64,000 nucleotides of DNA from Pseudochryseolinea flava (GCF_003286915.1 NZ_QMFY01000001.1:124001-188000), one strand, 5' to 3'. Positions 44,836 to 54,421 are shown, numbered from the stretch's first letter. Notes: generated by a model from the sequence alone, not told the origin. Made by a program: numbers and translations.

Positions 44836-46113
44836 ATGACGAATCAGAAAAATTCATATGCCGTCCCGATGATTATCATTGGTTCGCTGTTCTTCATCTT
44901 CGGCTTTGTTACTTGGCTCAACGGTCCACTCATCACGTTTGTAAAACTTGCATTCAACTTACAAACCGATGGAGAAGCTTTTTGGGTAACGACAGCTTTT
45001 TATATGTCATACTTCGTTCTTGCACTTCCTTCCTCATGGATTCTTGAGAAAACCGGCATGAAGAAAGGTATGGCACTCGGATTACTTGTTATGGCTATAG
45101 GGACATTTTTGTTCGGGCATTTTGCTACAGCAAGAAATTATCACATGTCATTGTTTGGGCTATTTGTCATCGGCTCTGGACTAACATTTCTTCAAGCAGC
45201 TTCCAATCCTTATATCAGCATCATAGGGCCGATTGAAAGTGCTGCGCAAAGAATCAGCATCATGGGGATCTGTAACAAGATCGCTGGAATTTTAAGTCCA
45301 ATCATCATAGGCGCATTTGTTCTTACCGGCGTTGATGAGTTCGAAAAAAATGTGAAGGCTGCGACAGACGAGGCTACGAGAGAAGCTTTGCTGAATGAAT
45401 TTGCTGCCAAAATTTATACGCCTTACATGATCATGGCTGGCGTGCTCGTCCTACTTGCTTTTTGGATACTTAAATCGGGGCTACCTGAAATTAAAGCATC
45501 AGAAGTAAATCAAGAACCTGTCGGCACGTCTGAGAAAGGAAAGACAAGTTTGTTTCAATTTCCGCATGTATTACTTGGCGCCTTATGCCTTTTTCTCTAC
45601 GTGGGCGTTGAAGTTATCGCCGGGGATGCAATCGGTACTTATGGCAAAGGTTTTAACATCCCGTCAGATGAAACCAAGTATTTTACATCCTATACATTGG
45701 GCGCAATGTTGGTTGGCTATCTCATCGGATTGTTCACAATTCCGAAGTACTTATCTCAGGCAAACGCATTGAAATTCTCCGCCATATCAGGCGTGATTTT
45801 CACAATTGCCGCAGTATTTACACAGGGATATACATCTGTAATTTTTGTCGCACTGCTTGGACTCTCAAATGCATTGATGTGGCCTGCTATTTGGCCACTT
45901 GCAATTAGCGGTCTTGGCAAGTTCACCGAAAAAGGTTCTGCGCTCCTGATCATGGGTATAGCAGGTGGAGCTGTCATTCCAAAAATCTTTGCTGAAATTA
46001 AAACTGACACTAACTTCCAGATGGTGTTTCTTGCACTCATGCTACCATGCTACCTTTTCATCCTCTATTATGGATCGAAAGGTTATCTCGTTGGCAAGAC
46101 TAGCAAAGCATAG
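44836..46113 (+). CDS. Sugar MFS transporter (FucP/glucose-galactose type)
   Basis: The 425-residue protein has twelve hydrophobic segments and the family N-terminus IGSLFFIFGFVTWLNGPLITF, followed by QTDGEAFWVTTAFYMSYFVLALPSSWILEKTGMK. Such proteins bring in fucose, glucose or galactose by proton symport. The middle loop (about 190-240) contains GTSEKGKTSLFQFPHVLLG. Preceded by two inverted repeats and followed by a strong bidirectional terminator, it is transcribed alone. Confidence 0.92.
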   Translation: MTNQKNSYAVPMIIIGSLFFIFGFVTWLNGPLITFVKLAFNLQTDGEAFWVTTAFYMSYFVLALPSSWILEKTGMKKGMALGLLVMAIGTFLFGHFATARNYHMSLFGLFVIGSGLTFLQAASNPYISIIGPIESAAQRISIMGICNKIAGILSPIIIGAFVLTGVDEFEKNVKAATDEATREALLNEFAAKIYTPYMIMAGVLVLLAFWILKSGLPEIKASEVNQEPVGTSEKGKTSLFQFPHVLLGALCLFLYVGVEVIAGDAIGTYGKGFNIPSDETKYFTSYTLGAMLVGYLIGLFTIPKYLSQANALKFSAISGVIFTIAAVFTQGYTSVIFVALLGLSNALMWPAIWPLAISGLGKFTEKGSALLIMGIAGGAVIPKIFAEIKTDTNFQMVFLALMLPCYLFILYYGSKGYLVGKTSKA

Positions 46114-46133
46114 AAACAACTATTTTATAATCT

Positions 46134-46197
46134 AAAAATATCCTTGCGTTCCGCAGTTACCTTTCAATTAACTGCAAAAACGCAAGGATATTTTTTT
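46134..46197. terminator. Bidirectional terminator between MFS and gapN-like genes
   Basis: AAAAATATCCTTGCG pairs with CGCAAGGATATTTTT, and inside it GCAGTTA pairs with TAACTGC. The result is a long, nearly perfect hairpin flanked by A and T runs that can serve both convergent genes. The right edge touches the stop codon at 46198. Confidence 0.9.
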
Positions 46198-47817
46198 CTA
46201 AAAAATGTAGTCTGTGCTTAAAAACTGTGATTCGTGATTGCGAATAATATTACTTATGATCTGTTTATTCGAATCGATATTCTTCGTCGCGACTATCGTT
46301 CTGATCGAGAACACACGGAGCGCATCGGCAATCGACAACGTTCCCTCCGCTGAATCTTTTCTTCCATTGAATGGGAAAGTATCTGGACCACGCTGACTTT
46401 GTGCGTTCAGATTGATTCTTCCAACCTGATTGGAGAATGCATCGATCAATACTGCAATTCTCTTCGACGTCGTGCCGAAAATACTTACTTGTTGTCCGAA
46501 GTTTGAGTTCACCACATAGTCAATCGCTTCTTGATCATCATCGAAAGGTACGATCGGAATAACCGGACCGAATTGCTCTTCAGCATACAACCGCATTTTT
46601 GCGTTCACCGGATATACCACCGCAGGATAAAAAAATGAGTTCAAATGTGCGCCGCCATTTTCGTTCATCACCTTTGCTCCATGCTGTTTCGCATCATCTA
46701 CTAGCGCTTGTAGATATTCAACTTTACCGGGCTCTGGCAACGGCGTTAAAGCTGCGCCACTATCCCAAGGCATGCCGGGTTTCAACTTCTTTACACTATC
46801 ATTAAACTTCGATATGAATTGGTCAACGACGCTGCGATGCACAAACAATATTTTAAGCGCGGTACAGCGTTGGCCATTAAAAGAGAGACTTCCTGTGATG
46901 CATTCATTTACAGCATTATCAAGATCTGCATCCGGCAATACGATGGCTGGGTTTTTCGCATCAAGTCCTAATATTGCCTTTAGACGGTGTGATTTCGGGT
47001 GAAGCTTCTTCAGTTCATTCGCGCCTTTGTTTGTTCCGATAAAAGCGAAGACATCGATTTTACCTGTTTCCATAAGCGCCCCTACTGTTTCACGTCCGCG
47101 TCCGTAAATGATATTGATTACACCTGCGGGGAAGCTTGTGCGAAAGGCTTCGATCAACGGCCTGATCAGCAGCACACCATATTTTGCAGGCTTAAATACA
47201 ACCGTGTTGCCCATGATGAGTGCTGGTATCAACGTGGTGAATGTTTCGTTGAGTGGATAGTTATAAGGTCCCATACACAACGATACGCCTAGTGGCACGC
47301 GACGAATTTGCGCCATGAACCCTTGGTCTTCTGTTAACTTAGCCGACTCGCGATCAAGTTCTTTGTAAGCCTTTATCGTATCGACAATATAATCGCACGT
47401 ACGATCGAATTCTTTCTCTGAATCCTTCAATGTTTTTCCAATCTCCCACATCAACAACTTGACAACGGACTCACGTTGCGCGCGCATGGCCACTAAGAAT
47501 TTCTCAACGTGTTCAATACGTTCGGTAACGCTCTTCGTGGGCCACTCGCCATTTCCGAGGTTATATGCTTTCACGGCAGCATCCAACGCTTCAAGCGATT
47601 CCTTCGTTGTTAACAACGGGGTGCTTCCGATTACTTTCTGTTTGTATTCATTGCCTTCCTTTATAAAAACAGGACTCAACACTGGATTGAGATTCCCGTT
47701 CCAGATCTTCATTTCGCCATTGATAAGATATTCGCGTTGATCAACCGTCTCGTTGATTCTAAACTGCTCCGGAATGTTTTTTTCTTCCGGAAAAATCGTT
47801 GCTAAAAATTCACTCAT
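46198..47817 (-). CDS. gapN: NADP-dependent glyceraldehyde-3-phosphate dehydrogenase-type aldehyde dehydrogenase (GapN-like)
   Basis: The 539-residue aldehyde dehydrogenase shows GNTVVFKPAKYGVLL (cofactor site), the catalytic Cys in SLSFNGQRCTALKI and the Glu region LGLDAKNPAIVLPDADLD. QSQRGPDTFPFNGRKDSAEGTL at the C-terminus is typical of GapN-type enzymes, which oxidise glyceraldehyde 3-phosphate irreversibly to 3-phosphoglycerate with NADP. deoC lies 9 bp upstream on the same strand and produces glyceraldehyde 3-phosphate, so the pair makes metabolic sense. Other aldehyde substrates are not excluded. Confidence 0.85.
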   Translation of the reverse strand: MSEFLATIFPEEKNIPEQFRINETVDQREYLINGEMKIWNGNLNPVLSPVFIKEGNEYKQKVIGSTPLLTTKESLEALDAAVKAYNLGNGEWPTKSVTERIEHVEKFLVAMRAQRESVVKLLMWEIGKTLKDSEKEFDRTCDYIVDTIKAYKELDRESAKLTEDQGFMAQIRRVPLGVSLCMGPYNYPLNETFTTLIPALIMGNTVVFKPAKYGVLLIRPLIEAFRTSFPAGVINIIYGRGRETVGALMETGKIDVFAFIGTNKGANELKKLHPKSHRLKAILGLDAKNPAIVLPDADLDNAVNECITGSLSFNGQRCTALKILFVHRSVVDQFISKFNDSVKKLKPGMPWDSGAALTPLPEPGKVEYLQALVDDAKQHGAKVMNENGGAHLNSFFYPAVVYPVNAKMRLYAEEQFGPVIPIVPFDDDQEAIDYVVNSNFGQQVSIFGTTSKRIAVLIDAFSNQVGRINLNAQSQRGPDTFPFNGRKDSAEGTLSIADALRVFSIRTIVATKNIDSNKQIISNIIRNHESQFLSTDYIF

Positions 47818-47826
47818 TCTATTTGG

Positions 47827-48480
47827 TTATAATTTGGTTGTAGTCACAATTGAAATTCCCGACGATGTCCCGATTCTCGTAGCACCAGCGTCTATCATAC
47901 TAACAGCACTTTCATATGATTTAATTCCACCCGATGCTTTTATGCCAACGCTTGCGGGTAAATTATTTTTCATAATTTTTATGTGTTCTACTTTCGCGCC
48001 ATGGGGAGCAAAGCCCGTTGATGTTTTTACAAAGTCGGCACCGGCATCTGCGCAAATTTTGCACGCCTGTTCTATTTCGCTATCCGAAAGATAAGCGGTC
48101 TCAATGATTACTTTCAAAAGTTTCTGATGATCGTGCATTAGTTTGGCGCACTTCGCCACTTCAATCTTTGTCCATGGAATACCTGTTTTGAAAGATGTGA
48201 TATTCCATACCATATCAACTTCATCGGCACCATTATCGATTGCGCGCTGCATTTCATCCAGCTTCGTCTCTGTCATGTTGTAGCCAAGGGGAAATCCGGC
48301 AACCGTGATCAGTGCAATTTTTGCACTGCCAATTTCCCGCTGCGCACGCTTCACCCAAAACGGAGGAACACAGATGCCGAAGAAGTTGTACTCAATAGCT
48401 TCCGCTACCAGCTCATCGATATCTTTAATGGTAAGCGTAGGACTTAGATTCGTGTGTTCGATGAAGGACGCAATGTTCAT
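47827..48480 (-). CDS. deoC: Deoxyribose-phosphate aldolase
   Basis: DeoC splits 2-deoxyribose 5-phosphate to glyceraldehyde 3-phosphate and acetaldehyde. The Schiff-base Lys region DFVKTSTGFAPHGA and the second active Lys in VGIKASGGIKS are present, with the N-terminal IEHTNLSPTLTIKDID. The 217-residue length is standard. It forms a two-gene unit with the aldehyde dehydrogenase downstream, which can use either aldolase product. Confidence 0.95.
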   Translation of the reverse strand: MNIASFIEHTNLSPTLTIKDIDELVAEAIEYNFFGICVPPFWVKRAQREIGSAKIALITVAGFPLGYNMTETKLDEMQRAIDNGADEVDMVWNITSFKTGIPWTKIEVAKCAKLMHDHQKLLKVIIETAYLSDSEIEQACKICADAGADFVKTSTGFAPHGAKVEHIKIMKNNLPASVGIKASGGIKSYESAVSMIDAGATRIGTSSGISIVTTTKL

Positions 48481-48606
48481 TACTACAAGTTACATGCTTG
48501 CCACTGAAATCCCAACGAGACGCCGAGTGTTACCACGATCAACGACTGTGTTCTCGTAGTTTATCCAATATTATTGGTGAAATCTACATGTCCCGTCATC
48601 GACAAA

Positions 48607-48636
48607 TAAAAAACGCTTCCTTGTTAAAGAAGCGTT
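48607..48636 (-). terminator. Terminator of the small basic secreted protein gene
   Basis: AACGCTTC (48612-48619) and GAAGCGTT (48629-48636) form an 8-bp stem. On the minus strand a TTTTTATTTG run follows. It starts 8 nt beyond the stop at 48644. Confidence 0.8.
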
Positions 48637-48643
48637 AGTATTG

Positions 48644-49012
48644 TTAGTGACGTATCCCACACTCTTTGCAAAACTTCATTTTGCGTGCAGATCTTTTCTT
48701 GGGTGGTCTTTTATGGCCGAAGTATGAAGGATCTGAATACTGTGGTTTCTCCATCATCTTTTCATTATGCCGTTTTGTTTTTTCCATCTGCTCACGGCGT
48801 GCATAATATTCTTGCTCTGAATCGTAAGTAGGGCCTTCATCCTTTCTCTTCGATGACTTCTTACGTGATGGCTGGTAATCTTTCTTTGGGTAATACGGCT
48901 CTAACGTATTATCGCTTTTCCGAGGGGAATCCGAGGACTTTTTCTTCTTGACAGACTGAGCCTGCGCTACACCGACTATCAGTGTAAAGCACAGCATGAG
49001 GAATAAACGCAT
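48644..49012 (-). CDS. Small secreted Lys/Arg-rich protein, function unknown
   Basis: I do not recognise a family. The longer ORF starts with GTG at 49030, but ATG at 49012 (MRLFLMLCFTLIVGVAQAQ) gives a regular signal peptide cleaved after AQA. The remaining about 100 residues are very basic and polar (VKKKKSSDSPRKSDN; RKKSSKRKDEG) and end with a pair of Cys in KFCKECGIRH. A TATATTTG element on the minus strand (49037-49030) would start the message about 13 nt before the ATG. A cell-surface or periplasmic location is expected. Confidence 0.7.
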   Translation of the reverse strand: MRLFLMLCFTLIVGVAQAQSVKKKKSSDSPRKSDNTLEPYYPKKDYQPSRKKSSKRKDEGPTYDSEQEYYARREQMEKTKRHNEKMMEKPQYSDPSYFGHKRPPKKRSARKMKFCKECGIRH

Positions 49013-49029
49013 GGCAGGTTTAAGGGACA

Positions 49030-49037
49030 CAAATATA
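49030..49037 (-). promoter_or_regulatory. Promoter -7 element of the small basic protein gene
   Basis: TATATTTG on the minus strand matches TAnnTTTG and supports the downstream ATG at 49012 as the real start, because the GTG at 49030 would lie inside the promoter element. Confidence 0.5.
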
Positions 49038-49182
49038 TTAACTTGATCGAGCTGGAAAAATTATGTGCGTGTAGGTGAGCGGTTGTTTTCGTCGTTATAC
49101 AGAAGTTGCTAACGATTGTAATGGTTAGCGCAATCGCTCGTTAGTCAATAACTGTAGGCGTATTCACAATTACCTTAAAAGT

Positions 49183-49674
49183 TTAGAGGCCTTTTGCCTC
49201 TAGCATCGTCTGCTGGCGACGATAGGTCCATGGCGGTGTCGGATTTTCAGATTGCCAAAGGCCTTTTCCTTTTTCTTGCGCCTTTAATTTGTATCCATCC
49301 AATTCCGGGTCAGAATTTTTTTCCGCTGTCCAAGCAAGCCCCTCTTTCAAGAGGTCGATACGTGGATCTTTGACGCCTTTTATTTTTACAACGGCGAGCC
49401 TATTGCCCCACCTGTCCTTCCCTTCCACTGCTATCGTCACATTTTTATGGAGAATCATTTTCTCAAGAAACGACTTTGCTTCTTCACCATATGCTTGACC
49501 GAGCTCTGGACAATCTATGCCCGTCAGCACGAGTTTATACTTCTGTTGATCTTTGCCAGCAACCTCGATGGTGTTACCATCTAAAACCGACACCACAGTG
49601 CCTTCCACTAAGTCATTTGCGCAAGCGCTAAACGCGCTCAACACCGCAAGCAAAGCCATCAATATGAATTTCAT
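49183..49674 (-). CDS. Secreted thermonuclease family protein (SNase-like)
   Basis: The signal peptide MKFILMALLAVLSAFSACA precedes a staphylococcal-nuclease fold: VVSVLDGNTIEV, LTGIDCPELGQAYGEEAKSFL (with the catalytic Asp and Arg/Glu region) and DRWGNRLAVVKI. The length is 163 residues. It probably cuts extracellular or periplasmic nucleic acids with calcium. A possible lipobox at FSAC would make it a lipoprotein (Cys at residue 18). It is transcribed alone. Confidence 0.88.
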   Translation of the reverse strand: MKFILMALLAVLSAFSACANDLVEGTVVSVLDGNTIEVAGKDQQKYKLVLTGIDCPELGQAYGEEAKSFLEKMILHKNVTIAVEGKDRWGNRLAVVKIKGVKDPRIDLLKEGLAWTAEKNSDPELDGYKLKAQEKGKGLWQSENPTPPWTYRRQQTMLEAKGL

Positions 49675-49910
49675 AAGCGATTCGGTTTAAACCATTTCAA
49701 AGCTGCAATCATTTCAGCAACTAATATCAGATGTTACTGCAACCGTCTTTCGTGTGTAAGAATTCAGCAGGAGTTGAAACGGATTTCAAAAAGGCTGCAA
49801 AAATTTAACCAAAACGCAGATCGTGCATTTCTAGAACGAAAAAAACATTCGCAACTTGTCTTATCGCGAATGCTTTTTATTATGGGAAGATTAGAGAATA
49901 GTTTGAGACG

Positions 49911-52900
49911 CTATTTGCAATAGGTATCAATCTGGAATTTTGCTTTCTGATCACCAAATTCAACGGCTTTACGCCAATCGAAGCATGCCTTTTGTTTGTC
50001 TTGCATCTGGTAGTAAAAATTACCACGTTGCTTGTAATAAGACGCATTCTTCGGTTCGAGTTTGATGGCTTCGTCCATGTCAGAAACGCCTGCACCGTAG
50101 TCATCCATGTTCGCTTTGCATGATGCGCGGTTGTAATACGCGATGGCGTCGTTAGGGTTCATATTGATTACCTTGTTGTAATCGAGGATAGCGCCTTCAA
50201 AATCTTCAAGTCCTTCTTTTACCAACGCACGATTAAAATGTGCATCAACATTTTTCGGATCAAGATCAACGGCTTTATTCAGTTCAAGTACGGCAGACTT
50301 GGGATCATCTAACGCAATGTAAGCGCGACCACGATTCAAATAAATCGCAACGGTCTTCTCTCCTCCTTTAATGGCATTTTCAAAATCACTTAAGGCACCC
50401 GTGTATTCTTCAGCTTCCATTTGCATGAGGCCACGTTTGTAAAAGACGTCTTTATCCTTAACACCCGCATCGACTAACTTATCGTAGTAGTCGCGCGCCG
50501 GCGTAAACTTTTTCACGTTGTAGTAAGAATCTCCCAACACTTTATAAAGTTCAGGCTCTGGTTTTTCGGTGAGCTTCTCCACCTCGCGATAATCTCTGAT
50601 GGCTTCTTCAAACTTGTTTGACTTATAATATGCTTGTCCGCGGTTATCATACGCTTTGGTATAGTCGGGCTTACGATCTATCGCTTCTGTAAAATCCTTG
50701 ATTGCAGCAGCGTTGTTGTCGGTTTTGAAATAAGCCTTACCACGATTATTGAAAAGGATGGGATCCTTAACGCCGAGTGTAATCGCTTGTGTATAATCTT
50801 CAATGGCTCCAGGTAAATTATTCAAACTAAATTTTGCATCGCCGCGATGGTAGTAGGCACTGCCAAGTTTCGGATCTTTTTCTATGGCTTCAGAGAAATC
50901 ACGAATGGCTTCATCATAGCTCTTTGCATCATAGCGGCAATGACCACGCATATCGAAAGCAAGTGCATCTTTCGTACCGGTGTTGATTGCTTTATCAAGA
51001 TCTGGGAATGCGCCTTTAAAATCACGCTGCTGATACTTCGCCGCACCACGGTGATAGAACAATTCGGTATCTGTCATGCCGCCGTCAATAGCTTTCGTGA
51101 AGTCGGGAATCGCTTTTTCGAAATCCTTCAGTTCGAAATAAGCGTTACCGCGTGCTGCGAGTACCTTCATATCTTTCGAACCCCCTTCTGCGGCTTTTGT
51201 TAGATCTGGCACTGCACCTTGGTAGTCTTTGGTGTTATATCGCGACAACCCAAGCATGGTATATTCATCGACGCCAGCTTCAGCACGCGCCGCTACGATG
51301 GCGAGATCGGCAATCGTTCCGGGATAGTCTGCAAGTTTATACTTTGCCGCTGCACGATTTTTCAAAGCTTGTGTATAATCCTTTTTTAAACCCAACGCGC
51401 GATCATAATCGACGATTGATTCTTTCACTTGGCCAGCGTTGAATTTCGCTTTACCACGATTATTAAAAATCACTTCATCGTTAGCTCCTAGTGTTACGGC
51501 TTTATCGTATGCTTCAATTGCGCCTGTAAAATTATTCTGCTTGAACCGTGCATTACCGAGTTGATAGTAGATGTCTTTATTTTTTGTTCCGAGCGCCGAC
51601 GACTTCTCTAAATGCGGCAAAGCTTCTTTATCCTTTTGCAAGGCCATGTACGACAGCGCAAGATTTTCGTATGCAACGAGATCAGCCTTACCCTTTGCCA
51701 CAACTTTCTCCAAGTCAATTGTTGTGGCATTGTAATCTTTCAGTTGGAAAGCCGATTTACCACGCTTCAAATAAATATCATCATCTTTTTCACCACCCAT
51801 CTCTGCTGCAGTAAGCGCATCGATCGTTCCTTTGAAATCATTTGCATCAAATCGAAGGTAGCCTGCATACAGTGCAACTTTACTGTCCTTCACACCTGCT
51901 TGCAGCGCCTTATCTAAGTTCGGCTTCGCTTGATCTTTCTTCCCTGTGAGATAGTAGGACAAGCCAAGCATTTTTAAGAGATCAGCATTTTCACCTTCTG
52001 TCGTTTTCGATTTCTCTAAATCTGGCAGCGCTCCGGCATAGTCCTTTGTAGAAAACTTGGCTATCCCTCTATTGGCGGTAGCTTTTACAAGGTCAGGTTT
52101 AAGTTGGAGTGCCTTATCAAAATCGGGAATTGAACCTGCAAAATCATTTTGATTCATCTTCGCCTTACCGCGATTGTTAAACAAGATAGGATCGGTACTT
52201 CCTCCGGCAATCGCTTTATCATAGTATTTAACGGCATTCGGGAAATCACTCTTTAGAAATTTGATATCGCCGAGATTTTTAAACGCTTCTACATCTGTAG
52301 CACCAAGAGTGATTGCTTTCTCCAAATCTTTTACGGCATTGTCATAATCTTTCTGGTAGAAATGAGCATTGCCTTTCATCAGAAAAACTTCTTTCGACGC
52401 AACACCTGCTGTCACGGCACGACTAAACGATTCTATTGACGCGACGTACTCTTTGTTTTTATATTGACACGCTCCCAATTGATAGAACACATCTTTGTCG
52501 GTGAGTCCCATCGAAACAGCGGCGCTTAAACTCTTGGCCGCCTCTGTACATTCGCCTTGTGCCGTTAAGCTTAGGCCAAGCATTCTAAATATCTCTTTAT
52601 CCTTTACGCCTTTTTGAACTACTTTCGATAGTGCATCCGAAGCAGCTTTGTTGTCTTTAAGATTGTAGTAGGCCGTTCCTACTTTCTGATAAATTTCAGT
52701 GTCGGATCTTCCACTGCTGATCAATTTCTCAAAATCAGTAATGCTTCCTTTCCAGTCTTGTACTTTATAGCGCGCTTCACCGCGATTTTCGATGGCCTTA
52801 TCGTTACCCGGTCTTAGTTCAAGAGACTTATCAAAATCAGGAAGTGAGCCTTTGAAATCTTGAAGGTTAAATTTCGCCTTACCACGATTGTTATAAATGA

Positions 52901-53399
52901 TGGCGTCTGCTTTTCCTGCAGCAACAACTTTGTCGTAATTGGTAATGGCTTCGCGATAATTATCCATGCGGAATTTAGCATTGCCCAGGTTTGTAAAAGT
53001 CTCCACACCGTTGGCACCCATCGACACCGCCTTATCGAGGTCAGTAGCGGCACCTTGATAATCATCCAAATGATACTTGGTATTTCCGCGGTGTTCAAAA
53101 AGTTCGGCCGTATTGATACGTGCCTTTACACTTTCATCGAAGTCAGCCTTAGCTTTTTCGTACTCTTTTAAATTGTAATAAGCTACACCACGTTTAAGGT
53201 AGATTTCCTTCAGTGGAAATCCGGCATTGATGAGCGACGTTAAATCTGTACTGGCGCCCGCGTAATCGGCGGACTTAAGCTTCTTTTGTGCTGCGTCCCA
53301 CTGCAGTTGTTGCAGCGAATCGAGCTTAACTTGCGAAAAGGCTGGTGAAAGCAGGAATAGTAAACCGGCAATCAAAATGGATTTTCTCATGGTATGCAA
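49911..53399 (-). CDS. Giant TPR protein with exact 238-residue super-repeat
   Basis: The 1162-residue protein starts with a signal peptide (MRKSILIAGLLFLLSPAFSQ; a Met 3 residues upstream is also possible) and then consists of about 33 TPR units. A conserved NNRGKA block appears at residues 170, 408, 646 and 884, each time exactly 238 residues (seven 34-residue TPRs) apart. This equals about one turn of a TPR superhelix. It is likely a periplasmic or surface scaffold. No enzymatic domain was seen. Neighbours (sigma/anti-sigma upstream) do not give a function. Confidence 0.85.
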   Translation of the reverse strand: MHTMRKSILIAGLLFLLSPAFSQVKLDSLQQLQWDAAQKKLKSADYAGASTDLTSLINAGFPLKEIYLKRGVAYYNLKEYEKAKADFDESVKARINTAELFEHRGNTKYHLDDYQGAATDLDKAVSMGANGVETFTNLGNAKFRMDNYREAITNYDKVVAAGKADAIIYNNRGKAKFNLQDFKGSLPDFDKSLELRPGNDKAIENRGEARYKVQDWKGSITDFEKLISSGRSDTEIYQKVGTAYYNLKDNKAASDALSKVVQKGVKDKEIFRMLGLSLTAQGECTEAAKSLSAAVSMGLTDKDVFYQLGACQYKNKEYVASIESFSRAVTAGVASKEVFLMKGNAHFYQKDYDNAVKDLEKAITLGATDVEAFKNLGDIKFLKSDFPNAVKYYDKAIAGGSTDPILFNNRGKAKMNQNDFAGSIPDFDKALQLKPDLVKATANRGIAKFSTKDYAGALPDLEKSKTTEGENADLLKMLGLSYYLTGKKDQAKPNLDKALQAGVKDSKVALYAGYLRFDANDFKGTIDALTAAEMGGEKDDDIYLKRGKSAFQLKDYNATTIDLEKVVAKGKADLVAYENLALSYMALQKDKEALPHLEKSSALGTKNKDIYYQLGNARFKQNNFTGAIEAYDKAVTLGANDEVIFNNRGKAKFNAGQVKESIVDYDRALGLKKDYTQALKNRAAAKYKLADYPGTIADLAIVAARAEAGVDEYTMLGLSRYNTKDYQGAVPDLTKAAEGGSKDMKVLAARGNAYFELKDFEKAIPDFTKAIDGGMTDTELFYHRGAAKYQQRDFKGAFPDLDKAINTGTKDALAFDMRGHCRYDAKSYDEAIRDFSEAIEKDPKLGSAYYHRGDAKFSLNNLPGAIEDYTQAITLGVKDPILFNNRGKAYFKTDNNAAAIKDFTEAIDRKPDYTKAYDNRGQAYYKSNKFEEAIRDYREVEKLTEKPEPELYKVLGDSYYNVKKFTPARDYYDKLVDAGVKDKDVFYKRGLMQMEAEEYTGALSDFENAIKGGEKTVAIYLNRGRAYIALDDPKSAVLELNKAVDLDPKNVDAHFNRALVKEGLEDFEGAILDYNKVINMNPNDAIAYYNRASCKANMDDYGAGVSDMDEAIKLEPKNASYYKQRGNFYYQMQDKQKACFDWRKAVEFGDQKAKFQIDTYCK

Positions 53400-53439
53400 A
53401 TTACAAAAAGAAAGCCAAGGTTTGCAGGGTACGAATGCT

Positions 53440-53620
53440 GTTGCCAGTTGCCAGGGAGGCAGGTTGCCAGTTGGCGGAGTGTTTGCTAATCAGTGGAAAA
53501 TAATCGCGATTTGCCGGCGACCACGTTGCCCATTACTCGTGAATATTTTTTGTGATTACGCTGCTAACCAAAACTGGAAACTGGTAACCGGAAACCGAAA
53601 ACTAGCGAACCAAACTACCC
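53440..53620. repeat. Inverted heptad arrays between TPR gene and anti-sigma gene
   Basis: Left arm: GTTGCCA, GTTGCCA (53440-53453) and, after a short slip, GTTGCCA, GTTGGCG (53463-53476). Right arm: AACTGGA, AACTGGT, AACCGGA, AACCGAA, AACTAGC, GAACCAA, ACTACCC (53572-53620). CCAGTT and AACTGG are complementary. The last unit contains the complement of the anti-sigma stop codon (53615-53617). About 95 bp between the arms show nothing else. Confidence 0.7.
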
Positions 53621-54421
53621 CGCAACTTTCCCAGCAACCTGCATAGTCGAAAGTGTTGGCGATTCTTTTCCACCACGGGGCTCTATTGTAACAGCAAACA
53701 TGGCAGCGCCATTAGCCACCTTTTTCATTTTAATAAGACCTGACATATCGGCATCAAAAACACCAGCGTCAACAGGTTTATTGTCTATAATTGCCCAGAG
53801 CTGGAACTGATTTTCTTGTGAGATCTCTTTCAAACTTTGAACATCGAGATATACCTCATTCGTGTTTTTGTTCCAATACACTGTTGCCAATGAGCCATCA
53901 GGAACGGCAGCAGGGCTCGTCATCGCTACGCGTTGGAAATCAGGATTTGAAGTGATATCAAGGTCGACTTCAATTTTATCGAGACGTTGATTTACTTGAT
54001 TGTATTGTTCTGCAACACGTTCGTTTATGGCTTGTACTTCGGCAAGCTGCGTTCGCGTTTCAACCCATTGTGATCGGTACATAAACGCGAAATAAGACGC
54101 AATTAACGCTACGGTAACGGATGCTGCGGCGACCCATTTCCAAGGATTTACAGATGGCTTATCGCCATGCAACGGAATAACCTTTGCTTCTTCTTTACGC
54201 GAATCAATTTTTTCGAACAACGCATGCTTCACAGCTGCGCGCGGATTGATGGCCGCACTCATCAGCAACTGTTCCTGAACCTCTTCGATGCGTGCAAGCT
54301 CTTCCCTCAACTCAGCATAAAGGGCAAGGTTTTTCTCCACCTCGCTGCGCTCCGTTGCTGAGAGTTCTCCGAGTGCATACGCCTCTAGGATTCCGGACGA
54401 TATGTATTCGTGTATGTTCAC
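53615..54421 (-). CDS. Anti-sigma factor (RskA-like)
   Basis: The 268-residue protein has a cytoplasmic N-terminal anti-sigma region (SGILEAYALGELSATERSEVEKNL), one membrane helix (WVAAASVTVALIASYFAFMY, about residues 93-112), a periplasmic coiled coil, and a C-terminal RskA domain (NEVYLDVQSLKEISQENQFQLWAI). It should hold the sigma factor encoded just upstream (4-bp overlap) at the membrane until a signal releases it. The N-terminal zinc residues of ZAS-type factors are not seen. Confidence 0.9.
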   Translation of the reverse strand: MNIHEYISSGILEAYALGELSATERSEVEKNLALYAELREELARIEEVQEQLLMSAAINPRAAVKHALFEKIDSRKEEAKVIPLHGDKPSVNPWKWVAAASVTVALIASYFAFMYRSQWVETRTQLAEVQAINERVAEQYNQVNQRLDKIEVDLDITSNPDFQRVAMTSPAAVPDGSLATVYWNKNTNEVYLDVQSLKEISQENQFQLWAIIDNKPVDAGVFDADMSGLIKMKKVANGAAMFAVTIEPRGGKESPTLSTMQVAGKVAG

